Assembly (NCBI GenBank): GCA_016223105.1
Contig: JACRPR010000130.1
Span: 1-42,839 of the forward strand
Origin: Chloroflexota bacterium
Lineage (GTDB): Bacteria > Chloroflexota > Anaerolineae > UBA4142
Direction of reading: 5' to 3'
DNA: 42,839 nt
The number at the start of each line of letters is the position of its first letter. Positions within the stretch are counted from its first letter, which is position 1. The position numbers and the translations under genes were made by a program. Below, piece after piece: positions 32,989 through 40,232 of this stretch. A model generated the notes under the pieces. That model made no database searches and was not told the DNA's origin. It worked only from the letters and a program-made list of their open reading frames with translations.

Positions 32989-33909
32989 CTATGTCATTCC
33001 GAACAAAGTGAGGAATCTCCTGTTCGTCGCGCGAGACCCTTCGCTTCGCTCAGGGTGACGCATCAAGTTCAGATTGATTTCGAGAACGCGATCCATTCCT
33101 TCGAGATCGCGATGAATTATTGCCGCGCAATGCGGCAGAATTTGTTGCGCGAGTTGGCGCGCGGTGTCGCCCTGCTCTTCTGAAATTTCAAAGAGCGCGG
33201 TTGCGCCGCGTTTGGCGCGCGCCTCGATCTGCGCGAGCAAACGCCGCAGAACATCCAAACCATCGTCACCGCCATCAAGCGCGCGACGCGGCTCGAACGC
33301 GCGCACTTCGCGCGGCAGTTGATCGAAGCGCGCGCGGGGGATGTACGGTAAATTCGCAACGAGCAGATCGAACGAATCGTGAAAGTGTTCGAGCAAATCG
33401 CTTTCGCGAAACTCGACGCGCGATTCGAGATGCAAGCGCGCCGCGTTCATTCGCGCGACCGCGAGCGCGTCCGGCGAAACATCGAGCGCGATCACGCGCG
33501 CATCGGGCAAGTGATGCGCGAGCGTCAACGCGATTGCGCCCGATCCCGTGCCGACATCCACAATCGTCGGCGATTCACGCGGCGCGCGTGCAAGCGCGAG
33601 TTCGATCAGCGTTTCGGTTTCGTGGCGCGGGATCAACACGCGGCGATCCACTGAAAAATCGAGTTTGTAAAATTCCTGGTGACCCAGGATGTATGCGAGC
33701 GGCTCGTTCTGCGCGCGGCGCGCGACGTTCGCGGCGTACTGCGCGGCAATTTCCGGCGCGAGCAGATCATTCAATCGCGCCAATGCCAGCGCGCGCGAAA
33801 CGCCGAGCGCGTGCGCGAGCAGTAACTCGGCTTGCAGTCGCGCGTCGCGATCATTTATCGTCGCGCCGAGCGCGCGAACCGCGTCGAGCAACGCGTCTTG
33901 CGCGATCAA
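32989..33909 (-). CDS. prmC: Release factor N5-glutamine methyltransferase PrmC
   Basis: 306 residues. Methylates the Gln of the GGQ motif of RF1/RF2 using SAM. N-terminal helical domain (about 1-90; LAYILGHQEFYKLDFSVDRRVLIPRHETE), then motif I VDVGTGSGAIALTLAH, and the substrate motif here NLPYIP in place of the usual NPPY, a variant seen in the family. Start is TTG 33909 with GGAGG 6 nt upstream; no ATG fits. The last 25 residues (RHPERSEGS...FGMT) are translated from a dispersed palindrome at 32993-33059 and are not part of the enzyme fold. Confidence 0.93.
   Translation of the reverse strand: MIAQDALLDAVRALGATINDRDARLQAELLLAHALGVSRALALARLNDLLAPEIAAQYAANVARRAQNEPLAYILGHQEFYKLDFSVDRRVLIPRHETETLIELALARAPRESPTIVDVGTGSGAIALTLAHHLPDARVIALDVSPDALAVARMNAARLHLESRVEFRESDLLEHFHDSFDLLVANLPYIPRARFDQLPREVRAFEPRRALDGGDDGLDVLRRLLAQIEARAKRGATALFEISEEQGDTARQLAQQILPHCAAIIHRDLEGMDRVLEINLNLMRHPERSEGSRATNRRFLTLFGMT
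32993..33059. repeat. GTCATTCCGAACAAAGTGAGGAATC palindromic element overlapping prmC 3' end
   Basis: GTCATTCCGAACAAAGTGAGG and CTTCGCTTCGCTCAGGGTGAC arms. The element contains the last codons of prmC, giving the tell-tale HPERSEGS translation. Confidence 0.75.
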
Positions 33910-33922
33910 TCGAGACCTCCCT

Positions 33923-34082
33923 CAGAAAGTGTTTTGAAATTCATTCGGGCGATTAAAATCGCGGCGCGCTTCGCGCATAGCAAAACCGACCTTCGTCGGT
34001 TCAACATAATCGCCGTAGGGCGATTTCGCCTTGCGTAGACGCGGTTTTCAACCGCCGATCTCGAATCCTAAAACACTCCCTC
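33923..34082. mobile_element. MITE-like element with terminal inverted repeats
   Basis: About 160 bp between prmC and the Uma2 pseudogene. Ends are imperfect inverted repeats: CAGAAAGTGTTTTGAAATTC at the left and, on the opposite strand, GAGGGAGTGTTTTAGGATTC at the right. The interior holds smaller palindromes (CCGACCTTCGTCGG, GGCGATTATG/CGCCGTAGGGCGA, GCGGTTTTCAACCGC). No protein-coding potential. It begins just upstream of the prmC ribosome-binding site. Confidence 0.6.
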
Positions 34083-34127
34083 AACAAAAAAGCGAATTCC
34101 ATTTTGGGGAATCCGCTCGACTCCGCA

Positions 34128-34807
34128 TCACTGCTTCGCGCCGCCGCGCAGTCGTTCGAGTTCCGCGCGCACACGCGCGAGTTCCGCTTCGGCGCGCGCG
34201 GCGCGCGCTTGAGCTTGCTGACGTAACAGTTCAGACTCTTTCGCGCGCGATTCGGCATCGTACCGCAACAATTCGGCTTGCTCGATTTGCGCTTGCATGT
34301 CATCTGGTGACGGCAAATACTCGCCGCGCGCCGGAGATCGCCCGCGAGCGGAACATAACTTTCGCCGACCAAACGATAACCGCGCAATGCCGGTTTGAGG
34401 TACTCGCCGAGCGGATCGAAAATAAAATATTCGCGCACGCCGAGTTCTTCGTACAACGCGCGCTTGTTGCCCAAATCTTCGCGGCGCGTCCCGGCGGAGG
34501 TCAATTCGATCACGACATCCGGCGCTTTGCCCTCCGCCCAAATTTTGTACGTGCGCCGCGCGGGACGTTTCGGCACACCTTTGACGACGAAAATATCCGG
34601 CACGACAAACTGAGCCAAATCGCCTTCGACAAAGTACATCAGCATATCAGCGCCGATGTACACGTTTGGATCGTCGCGAAAGAACGCGCGTAGAACTACG
34701 AGCAAGTCAACCAATTGCAAAATGTGGATTTCGGTTTCACCCATTGGCTTGCCATCCGATTCGGGATAAAAAATTTCGTTTTTTTGTGGCGCAAGTTGCG
34801 CGATCAT
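34128..34807 (-). pseudogene. Uma2-family nuclease-like gene with frameshift and internal deletion
   Basis: From ATG 34807 (AGGTGGG upstream) the PD-(D/E)xK Uma2 core is intact: GETEIHILQLVDLLVVL, FVVPDIFVVKGVP, KAPDVVIELTSAGTRREDLGNKRALYEELGVREYFIFDP. After ESYVPLAGDL the frame changes: the continuation GEYLPSPDDMQAQIEQAELL and a charged coiled-coil tail (ELLRQQAQARAARAEAEL... to GGAKQ) lies in another frame ending at 34128. Intact members have about 30 residues between these two parts. Without a correction the protein would read a long out-of-frame Arg/Cys-rich tail to 34001. Uma2 function is unclear; the family is expanded in cyanobacteria and Chloroflexota. Confidence 0.75.
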
Positions 34808-34824
34808 TTCCCACCTCGCCTGGT

Positions 34825-34853
34825 ATGATATGCGCGACGCGATCAAATGTCAA
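34825..34853 (-). promoter_or_regulatory. Promoter of the Uma2 gene
   Basis: Minus-strand TTGACA (34848-34853), 17 bp, TATCAT (34825-34830), about 18 bp before the start codon. Confidence 0.7.
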
Positions 34854-34860
34854 TCGTTGA

Positions 34861-34921
34861 ATTGGAAATTGGAAGTTGGAGGTTGGACGTTTGATCCAAC
34901 TTCCAATCTCCAACATCCAAT
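34861..34921. repeat. ATTGGAAATTGGAAGTTGG hairpin tract (family E)
   Basis: Left words ATTGGAA/GTTGGAGG and right words CCAACTTCCAATCTCC form a hairpin directly after the prfA stop codon, in the 69-bp gap before the Uma2 promoter; it could also end prfA transcription. Confidence 0.65.
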
Positions 34922-34922
34922 T

Positions 34923-35996
34923 TCATCCCACTCCCGCGCTTTTCAGTTTTTCTGATTGATCTTGCAGAATTAACGCGTCAATAATTTCTTCAATGTCGCC
35001 GTCGAGCAAACGCGGCAAATTGTGTGCGGTTAAACCGATGCGATGATCGGTGAGCCGGTCTTGTGGAAAATTGTACGTGCGAATTTTTTCCGCGCGCTCG
35101 CCGCTTCCGACTTGGGCGCGCCGCGCTTCGGTCGTTTCGCGTTGTTGCCGTTCGATTTCCATTTCGTACAAGCGCGCGCGCAGAACACCCATCGCGCGAA
35201 TTTTGTTTTGCAACTGCGAACGCTGATCCTGGCACGCGACGATCAACCCAGTCGGCAAGTGCGTGATACGAACGGCGGTCGCAACTTTTTGCACATTTTG
35301 TCCGCCGTGTCCCGACGCGTGAAAAATATCAATTTTGAGATCGTCCGGTTTGATTTCGATTTCCACATCGTCCACTTCCGCCAACACCGCGACGGTCGCG
35401 GTCGAAGTGTGGATACGTCCTTGCGCTTCGGTCGCGGGAACGCGCTGAACGCGATGCACACCGCTTTCGAACTTCATTCGCGAGAACGCGCCCTTGCCTT
35501 TGATTTCAAACACGACTTCTTTGTAGCCCTTCAAGCCGGTGCGATTCTCGTCCACGAGTTCGGCTTTCCAACCCTTGTCTTCGGCATAGCGCGTGTACAT
35601 TCGAAACAGATCGGCGGCAAAGAGCGCGGCTTCATCGCCGCCTGTGCCCGCGCGAATTTCGATAAAGACATCTTTATCATCGCGCGGGTCTTTGGGCAAC
35701 AACAGCAAACGCAATTCCGAATACAAATGGTTTTCGTCCGCTTCCAACTTGGACGCTTCTTCTTTCGCGAGCGCGCGCATTTCCTCGTCCGATTCCTCGC
35801 GCGCCATTGCGCGCGTTTTTTCGAGCGCGTCGTGCGTCATCCGATAATCGCGAAACTTGCTGACGATGTTTTCGAGCGTGCTTAGCTCGCGCGTGATTTC
35901 GCGCAAGCGCGTCGGATTCGTCGTTACGTCCGGGTCTGCCATTAAATTGTGCAGATCGTCATACCGTTTTTCGATTTGGGCTAGCTTGTCTAACAT
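34923..35996 (-). CDS. prfA: Peptide chain release factor 1
   Basis: 357 residues, full length. Terminates translation at UAA and UAG. Codon-recognition motif VPATE (PxT class, residues 187-191) identifies RF1 rather than RF2, and the catalytic GGQ is at 231-233 in HASGHGGQNVQKVAT. The Gln is the target of PrmC encoded nearby. AGAGGA lies 7 nt before the ATG. It follows murJ by 26 bp on the same strand. An intact RF1 implies TAG is a normal stop codon in this genome, which matters for the interrupted RND pump. Confidence 0.97.
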   Translation of the reverse strand: MLDKLAQIEKRYDDLHNLMADPDVTTNPTRLREITRELSTLENIVSKFRDYRMTHDALEKTRAMAREESDEEMRALAKEEASKLEADENHLYSELRLLLLPKDPRDDKDVFIEIRAGTGGDEAALFAADLFRMYTRYAEDKGWKAELVDENRTGLKGYKEVVFEIKGKGAFSRMKFESGVHRVQRVPATEAQGRIHTSTATVAVLAEVDDVEIEIKPDDLKIDIFHASGHGGQNVQKVATAVRITHLPTGLIVACQDQRSQLQNKIRAMGVLRARLYEMEIERQQRETTEARRAQVGSGERAEKIRTYNFPQDRLTDHRIGLTAHNLPRLLDGDIEEIIDALILQDQSEKLKSAGVG

Positions 35997-36022
35997 CCAT
36001 TCCTCTATTTTCGATTTTTGAT

Positions 36023-37588
36023 TTATGATTTTCGATTGACGCGCGCGATGATAAATGCGATTTCATCCGCGCGCAAGATGATCGTCGCGACGAGATAAAC
36101 GATTGCGCCGAGCGCGCCGCCGATAATCGCGATGATGATCGCGCCGGATGACGCGAGTAAATTTGTGATCGCGATCAGCGCGATGGTCATCACGAGCGAT
36201 GCGGCGAGAATGCGCGCGGTCGAAATCGCGATTTGGCGCGCGTCAATGTCACCGAGTCGCCGATGCAAAATCGCGAGCAAGGTCAGCGTTTCGAGAATCG
36301 TCGCGATGGAATTGGCGAGCGCGAGTCCGCCGTGCGCGAGCGGCGCGATCAGCGCGATGCTCAGCGCGACATTCAACGCCATCGCGCCGATGCCGACAAT
36401 GACTGGCGTGCGCGTATCGTGCAGAGCGTAAAACGCGCGCGTGATGATTTCGAGCGCAGAGTGCGCGAACAAACCGAGCGCGAAAAATTGCAGGGCGAAC
36501 GCGGTGTCGGCAGTCGAGCGCGCAGTGAACTGTCCGCGCTGAAACAAGAGGGCGATGAACGGCGCGCCGAGAATAAACAATCCGACCGATGCCGGGATCG
36601 TGAGATACAACGTCGCGCGCAACGCGATTGAAAACGTCGCGCGAAACGCGGCGCGTTCTTGGCGCGCGGTTTGCGCGGATAAAGTTGGAAACACAACTGT
36701 TGCGAGCGATTGACCGATCACGCCGACCGGCAACAACATTACGCGCCACGCGTAACCCAACGCGGCAATGCTTCCAATCGGCAGTGTCGAGGCGAGAATC
36801 GTGTTGACGACGAAATTGATCTGCACCGCGGCGATGCCGAGGGTGCGCGGCAGGAAGAGATGAGCAACCTCGCGCACATCATACGATTTCAGATTTAAGA
36901 TTTCAAATTTCAAATTCTGAAATCTGAAATCTGAAATCTGAAATCGCAAGAACCAGGGCAGTTGAATCGCGAGATGCAAAATCGAACCGGCAACGACGCC
37001 GACGACAAGACCGTAAATGCCGAGCGTTGGCGCGAGCCACAGCGCGCCCGCGATGATCGCGGCGTTGTAGAGCGCGGGCGCGAGCGCGGGCAAAATGAAA
37101 TGCTGATGCGCGTTCAAAATTCCCATGATGATGCCGCTCACGCCAAACACAATCGGCGTGAGCAACATCGCGCGCATCAGCGTCGCGGTCAGTTCTTGAT
37201 CGGCAGGTGTGAAACCGGGCGCGACAGCAATCGCGACCAACGGCGGCGAAAAAATCGCGAGCACGATCGCGAGCGCGGTCATCAAAAAAAATGTGAGCGC
37301 GATGATCGCGCGCGCCAAGCGCCACGCGCGATGCGCGTCGTTCGCAAGCGCGGCGGCGAACGTCGGAATGAATGCCGAGCCGAGCGCGCCGCCCGCGAGC
37401 ACATTGAAAATAAAATCGGGAATCGTGAACGCGGCAAAGTACGCATCGAGCGCGCGTGCCGTGCCGAACTGATGGCTGATCACCACATCGCGCAATAATC
37501 CCAGCACGCGGCTCGCGACAAAGAGCAACATTACGATCAACGCGGCGCGCGCCATCGAACGATGCGGTGCAGTCGTCTCGGAAATCAC
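36023..37588 (-). CDS. murJ: Lipid II flippase MurJ (MviN family)
   Basis: About 521 residues from GTG 37588, with 13-14 hydrophobic segments. MurJ moves lipid II across the cytoplasmic membrane for peptidoglycan synthesis. Family motifs: MLLFVASRVLGLLRDVVISHQFGTA near the N-terminus, FNVLAGGALGSAFIPTFA, LPRTLGIAAVQIN, AYALHDTRTPVIVG. GTG 37588 was chosen because a TATAAT ends 6 nt upstream, making the transcript leaderless; ATG 37555 is an alternative start. Between helices 6 and 7 the loop SDFRFQNLKFEILNLKS is encoded by a GAAATCT word repeat. Earlier in-frame residues to 37696 are not supported. Confidence 0.92.
   Translation of the reverse strand: MISETTAPHRSMARAALIVMLLFVASRVLGLLRDVVISHQFGTARALDAYFAAFTIPDFIFNVLAGGALGSAFIPTFAAALANDAHRAWRLARAIIALTFFLMTALAIVLAIFSPPLVAIAVAPGFTPADQELTATLMRAMLLTPIVFGVSGIIMGILNAHQHFILPALAPALYNAAIIAGALWLAPTLGIYGLVVGVVAGSILHLAIQLPWFLRFQISDFRFQNLKFEILNLKSYDVREVAHLFLPRTLGIAAVQINFVVNTILASTLPIGSIAALGYAWRVMLLPVGVIGQSLATVVFPTLSAQTARQERAAFRATFSIALRATLYLTIPASVGLFILGAPFIALLFQRGQFTARSTADTAFALQFFALGLFAHSALEIITRAFYALHDTRTPVIVGIGAMALNVALSIALIAPLAHGGLALANSIATILETLTLLAILHRRLGDIDARQIAISTARILAASLVMTIALIAITNLLASSGAIIIAIIGGALGAIVYLVATIILRADEIAFIIARVNRKS
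36885..36946. repeat. TGAAATCTGAAATC word tract inside murJ (family D)
   Basis: GATTTCAGATTT/AAATTTCAAATTC words then repeated CTGAAAT units, a hairpin by itself, translated in frame within a murJ loop. Confidence 0.75.
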
Positions 37589-37594
37589 GGGTGC

Positions 37595-37624
37595 ATTATA
37601 GCATGAGGAACGCGAATGAGCCAA
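37595..37624 (-). promoter_or_regulatory. murJ promoter, leaderless
   Basis: Minus-strand TTGGCT (37619-37624), 18 bp, perfect TATAAT (37595-37600); predicted +1 coincides with GTG 37588. Confidence 0.6.
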
Positions 37625-37637
37625 TGTCCGATAATGC

Positions 37638-37674
37638 GTAGGGGCTCTGAACCGCGAAAAATGCTTGCCCCTAC
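37638..37674. repeat. GTAGGGGC / GCCCCTAC palindromic element
   Basis: Eight-bp perfect arms 37638-37645 and 37667-37674 in the divergent murJ-rpsT gap; a common dispersed palindrome type in environmental genomes. Confidence 0.55.
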
Positions 37675-37680
37675 AGCGAT

Positions 37681-37709
37681 TTGTCAAAAAGGGCAAACTG
37701 TTGTAATAT
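37681..37709 (+). promoter_or_regulatory. rpsT promoter
   Basis: TTGTCA (37681-37686), 17 bp, TAATAT (37704-37709), 34 bp before the TTG start. Confidence 0.6.
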
Positions 37710-37743
37710 GTGCCCCGTCATAAATTAAAGGAGGAGTTTCAAA

Positions 37744-38019
37744 TTGGCTAACACAACTGCCGCCGAACAGGCAATGCGTCGAAGCGCGCGCTTGCGCGTG
37801 GGCAATCGCGTCATTCGCGCCAAAGCGCGTACCGAAGTCAAGGATGCCGCGCGAGCAATCGCGAACGACAAACCGGCTGACGCAGAAAAATCGGTGCGCG
37901 AAGCGATTCGCGCGCTCGATAAAGCGGCGCAAAAAGGCATCATCAAAAAGAACAATGCCGCGCGCCGCAAAGCGCGTTTGATGAAAAAACTCAACGCCGC
38001 GCGCACCGCTGGCAAATAA
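37744..38019 (+). CDS. rpsT: 30S ribosomal protein S20
   Basis: 91 residues, highly basic and helical, binding 16S rRNA early in 30S assembly. Family features: N-terminal MANTTAAEQAMRRSARLRVGN, and the C-terminal KKNNAARRKARLMKKLN that matches the usual KNxAARxKSRLxKxxN. Start is TTG 37744, six nt after GGAGGAG; TTG/ATT-type weak starts are known for rpsT in other bacteria, where they support autoregulation. Followed by a strong terminator. Confidence 0.95.
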   Translation: MANTTAAEQAMRRSARLRVGNRVIRAKARTEVKDAARAIANDKPADAEKSVREAIRALDKAAQKGIIKKNNAARRKARLMKKLNAARTAGK

Positions 38020-38039
38020 TTTTTATGACCTGGAACGCA

Positions 38040-38074
38040 AGACCCGAAGGATAATCCTTCGGGTCTGTTTTTTA
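38040..38074 (+). terminator. rpsT terminator (AGACCCGAAGGA type)
   Basis: Perfect 12-bp stem AGACCCGAAGGA/TCCTTCGGGTCT, 3-nt loop, then GTTTTTTA. Confidence 0.9.
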
Positions 38075-38087
38075 TTATCGTGCAGAT

Positions 38088-38216
38088 GTCATTGCGAGGA
38101 GCGATTTGTGCGACGAAGCAATCCCCAACCTTGTTTGCCCGAAATGTTACGCGGGGATTGCTTCGTCGCATCGTTCGACTGCGCTTCGCTCCGCTCACGA
38201 TGCTCCTCGCAATGAC
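38088..38216. repeat. GTCATTGCGAGGAGC palindromic element, long copy
   Basis: Outer arms GTCATTGCGAGGAGC and GCTCCTCGCAATGAC, second arms GCGACGAAGCAATCCCC / GGGGATTGCTTCGTCGC, and a nested TTCGACTGCGCTTCGCTCC. Same family as 17664-17747, here in the convergent rpsT/beta-lactamase gap. Confidence 0.8.
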
Positions 38217-38231
38217 AAACAAGCGCGTTTT

Positions 38232-39077
38232 TTATTTCGCGAATTTTTCGTACACGATGCGCGAGATTTCACCGAGCAGAACACTCGCCTCATTGTCCGC
38301 TGTCCAGCGCAAATCTTTGCAATCGCGACTCATCATCGCGATCACGTACGTGAACTTTGGCGTGTAGACCAAGCCGACATTGTTGCGTGTGCCGCGCAGT
38401 GAGCCGGTCTTGTGCGCGACGACGATGCGCGGCTCGCCCTCTTCTGGTCGCATTTCCTCGTACGGCAATCCGCGCGCAATCGTGCTCGTCGTGTCTGCGC
38501 GTTTCAAAATTTCGATGATCTGTTGCGAGTAATTCGCGCCGAGATATTTGCGCGCCTCGATAACCTTGAGCAGTTGCGCCATTTCGCGCGGTGTGGTCGG
38601 CGCGCGTTCGCCTTTGCCGGTTGTGGTGTCGGTGTTGTGCGTTTGATCGATCAAAATTTTGCCGGTCACGCGCGACGTTTTCAATCCCAAACGTTTCATC
38701 GTGCGATTGACGTTCGCGATGCCAACGCGATCCGTTACCATATTCGCCGCGGTGTTGTCGCTGATGGACATCATCAGGAATACGAGATCGTAAAGCGTGA
38801 AGCGCACACCGGCGCGCAACTCTTTGAGCACGCCCGAACCGATCACCTTATCCGCTTCGCGGAGCGCGATACGTTCATCGAGCGACGCGGTTTTATTTTT
38901 CACTTGGCGGAACAGTTCAAACAATACCGGCAGTTTGACGACGCTCGCGGTTAAGAACGTTTCGTCCGCGTTGAACGCGAGCGTTGCGCCGGTGTCGAGT
39001 CGTTCCGCGTACACACCGACGGTGCCAGAAAATTTTTTAACGCGCGGTTTGAGTTGGGTAGGGAAAGACGGTTTCAA
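38232..39077 (-). CDS. Class A beta-lactamase-like serine hydrolase
   Basis: 281 residues from TTG 39077 (start uncertain; the frame is open back to an ATT near 39098). Serine penicillin-recognising fold: Ser45-x-x-Lys48 (ASVVK), SDN at 106-108 (SISDNTAANM) and KTG at 223-225 (AHKTGS). The omega-loop ExxLN of true class A enzymes is not visible (TTPREMAQLL instead), so a D,D-peptidase-like or beta-lactamase-2 family role is as likely as antibiotic hydrolysis. No signal peptide is visible, odd for this fold, and suggests the 5' end was lost. A relic of a second N-terminus lies at 39757-39830. Confidence 0.85.
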   Translation of the reverse strand: MKPSFPTQLKPRVKKFSGTVGVYAERLDTGATLAFNADETFLTASVVKLPVLFELFRQVKNKTASLDERIALREADKVIGSGVLKELRAGVRFTLYDLVFLMMSISDNTAANMVTDRVGIANVNRTMKRLGLKTSRVTGKILIDQTHNTDTTTGKGERAPTTPREMAQLLKVIEARKYLGANYSQQIIEILKRADTTSTIARGLPYEEMRPEEGEPRIVVAHKTGSLRGTRNNVGLVYTPKFTYVIAMMSRDCKDLRWTADNEASVLLGEISRIVYEKFAK

Positions 39078-39109
39078 AAATGTTCCCCCAAGAGCAATGA
39101 TTTAGATTG

Positions 39110-39667
39110 TCACTCGGAGCGTTTTGGCTCGTAGTGAAGAACGACAATGCTACAATCGAACGATGTGGACTTGACTAAGTTCAAATTTTGTCTGTGGTCG
39201 AGTTCTTTGAAAATAGTCAGCCCGTTACCAATCGCAGTTGGATTGACGAACAAATGATACTCGTCAATCAGTCCGTGATTGACAAGCGCCGATACAAACG
39301 TCGCGCCGCCATACACGATGATGTCTTGACCATTTTGCATTTTCAATTGGGTGATTTCTTCAACCAGGTCGCCTTTCACCAAAACGGTCTTGTCCCATTC
39401 CGAGCGGTCGAGCGTCTTGGTGAAAACGACCTTGGCGGTGTGATTAAATTTATCCGCGCCTTCTTGCTCTGGATGCAAAGCCCAGTACGGAATAAACCCT
39501 TGCGCCAATTTTCGTCCCAACACGATACAGTCAACCGGTTCGGTTATGGCAGTGACGTATTTTTTGAGCGGCTCATCCCAGTTCTGAACGAGCCAATCCA
39601 TTTCGCCATTCGGACCAGCGATGTATCCGTCAACGGAAATTTGTACTTGAAGTTTTAATTTTCTCAT
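39110..39667 (-). CDS. Dihydrofolate reductase-family protein (RibD C-terminal type)
   Basis: 185 residues, ATG with AAAGGAGGAAACGACG upstream. N-terminal VQISVDGYIAGPNGEMDWLV, then CIVLGRKLAQGFIPYW, VVFTKTL, QDIIVYGGATFVSALVNHGLIDEYHLFVNPTAIGNGLTIF: the NADPH-binding RibD_C/DHFR-like fold. The true substrate is not predictable; such proteins are frequent stand-alone reductases of unknown role. Base use is less GC-rich and less GCGC-laden than its neighbours, and homologous beta-lactamase 5' sequences flank it, both suggesting acquisition by transfer. Confidence 0.9.
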   Translation of the reverse strand: MRKLKLQVQISVDGYIAGPNGEMDWLVQNWDEPLKKYVTAITEPVDCIVLGRKLAQGFIPYWALHPEQEGADKFNHTAKVVFTKTLDRSEWDKTVLVKGDLVEEITQLKMQNGQDIIVYGGATFVSALVNHGLIDEYHLFVNPTAIGNGLTIFKELDHRQNLNLVKSTSFDCSIVVLHYEPKRSE

Positions 39668-39756
39668 CGTCGTTTCCTCCTTTATCTAATCTCGCCTTTG
39701 CTAATTCGCTACTGCGAATTGTTCGTTTAATCCGCACTGGTCCGTAGTTCTCTTAC

Positions 39757-39830
39757 CCGACGGTGCCAGAAATTTTTTGATGGGTGCTGGGGGTTGGGTG
39801 GGGCAGGTTGATTTCAAGAGGTGCCTCTGG
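39757..39830 (-). pseudogene. Relic of a second beta-lactamase 5' end
   Basis: On the minus strand one frame reads LKSTCPTQPPAPIKKF and, after a one-base deletion in the A-run, continues SGTVG. The intact gene reads LKPSFPTQLKPRVKKFSGTVG at 39017-39080. At the DNA level CCGACGGTGCCAGAAA is identical in both places. The match stops after GTVG, where a stop codon follows. Confidence 0.65.
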
Positions 39831-39833
39831 GGA

Positions 39834-40208
39834 TCATTTTACTTTCTTGAATTGTTTGGGATCACCAACTTTGACACCGGCGATAAACAGGTACCCGCGA
39901 TCAAGTTCGCTTGCCATACCCGGAATCATTTTCCGAATATTGCCCGCGTATGCTTTGCCCCACAATTTTTGCAACATAGCACGCGCGTCTTCGTTGATAT
40001 ACAGATGATCCTTGTCATCAATCAAAAGCATCGCAACGTCGTTGGTATGTTCAGTAACTGCGAAAAAATAATCGTCGTGGTCATTGTGCCTTGATTGCGT
40101 ATACCCTTCAATGTGTTCTTCCAACTCGAACTCAAACAGCGCGCGGGCAAATGCTCCGTTTTCGAGCAATGCTTTTTTTAGATTTCTCTCGATCGTTTTC
40201 TTCCGCAT
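39834..40208 (-). CDS. Hypothetical protein
   Basis: 124 residues, not recognised. It is charged and aromatic, with a helical start (TIERNLKKALLENGAFARALFEFELEEH), a middle FFAVTEHTNDVAMLLIDDKDHLYINEDAR that looks like paired beta-strands, and LFIAGVKVGD at the end. No signal or membrane segment. ATG 40208 follows GAAGGAA. Its promoter is near consensus, and its leader of about 85 nt contains a relic of an ABC permease gene. Base use is AT-richer than that of most neighbours, in keeping with transfer. Confidence 0.7.
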   Translation of the reverse strand: MRKKTIERNLKKALLENGAFARALFEFELEEHIEGYTQSRHNDHDDYFFAVTEHTNDVAMLLIDDKDHLYINEDARAMLQKLWGKAYAGNIRKMIPGMASELDRGYLFIAGVKVGDPKQFKKVK

Positions 40209-40232
40209 AGCATATTCCTTCCCATTCGATTA

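Noticed and set aside
36023..37696. Longer murJ from ATG 37696
   Set aside because: The extra 36 residues overlap the TATAAT promoter and a GTAGGGGC palindrome and have no family similarity.
38232..39077. Acquired antibiotic-resistance class A beta-lactamase
   Set aside because: SxxK, SDN and KTG are present but the ExxLN omega-loop motif is not visible and there is no export signal; resistance cannot be claimed.
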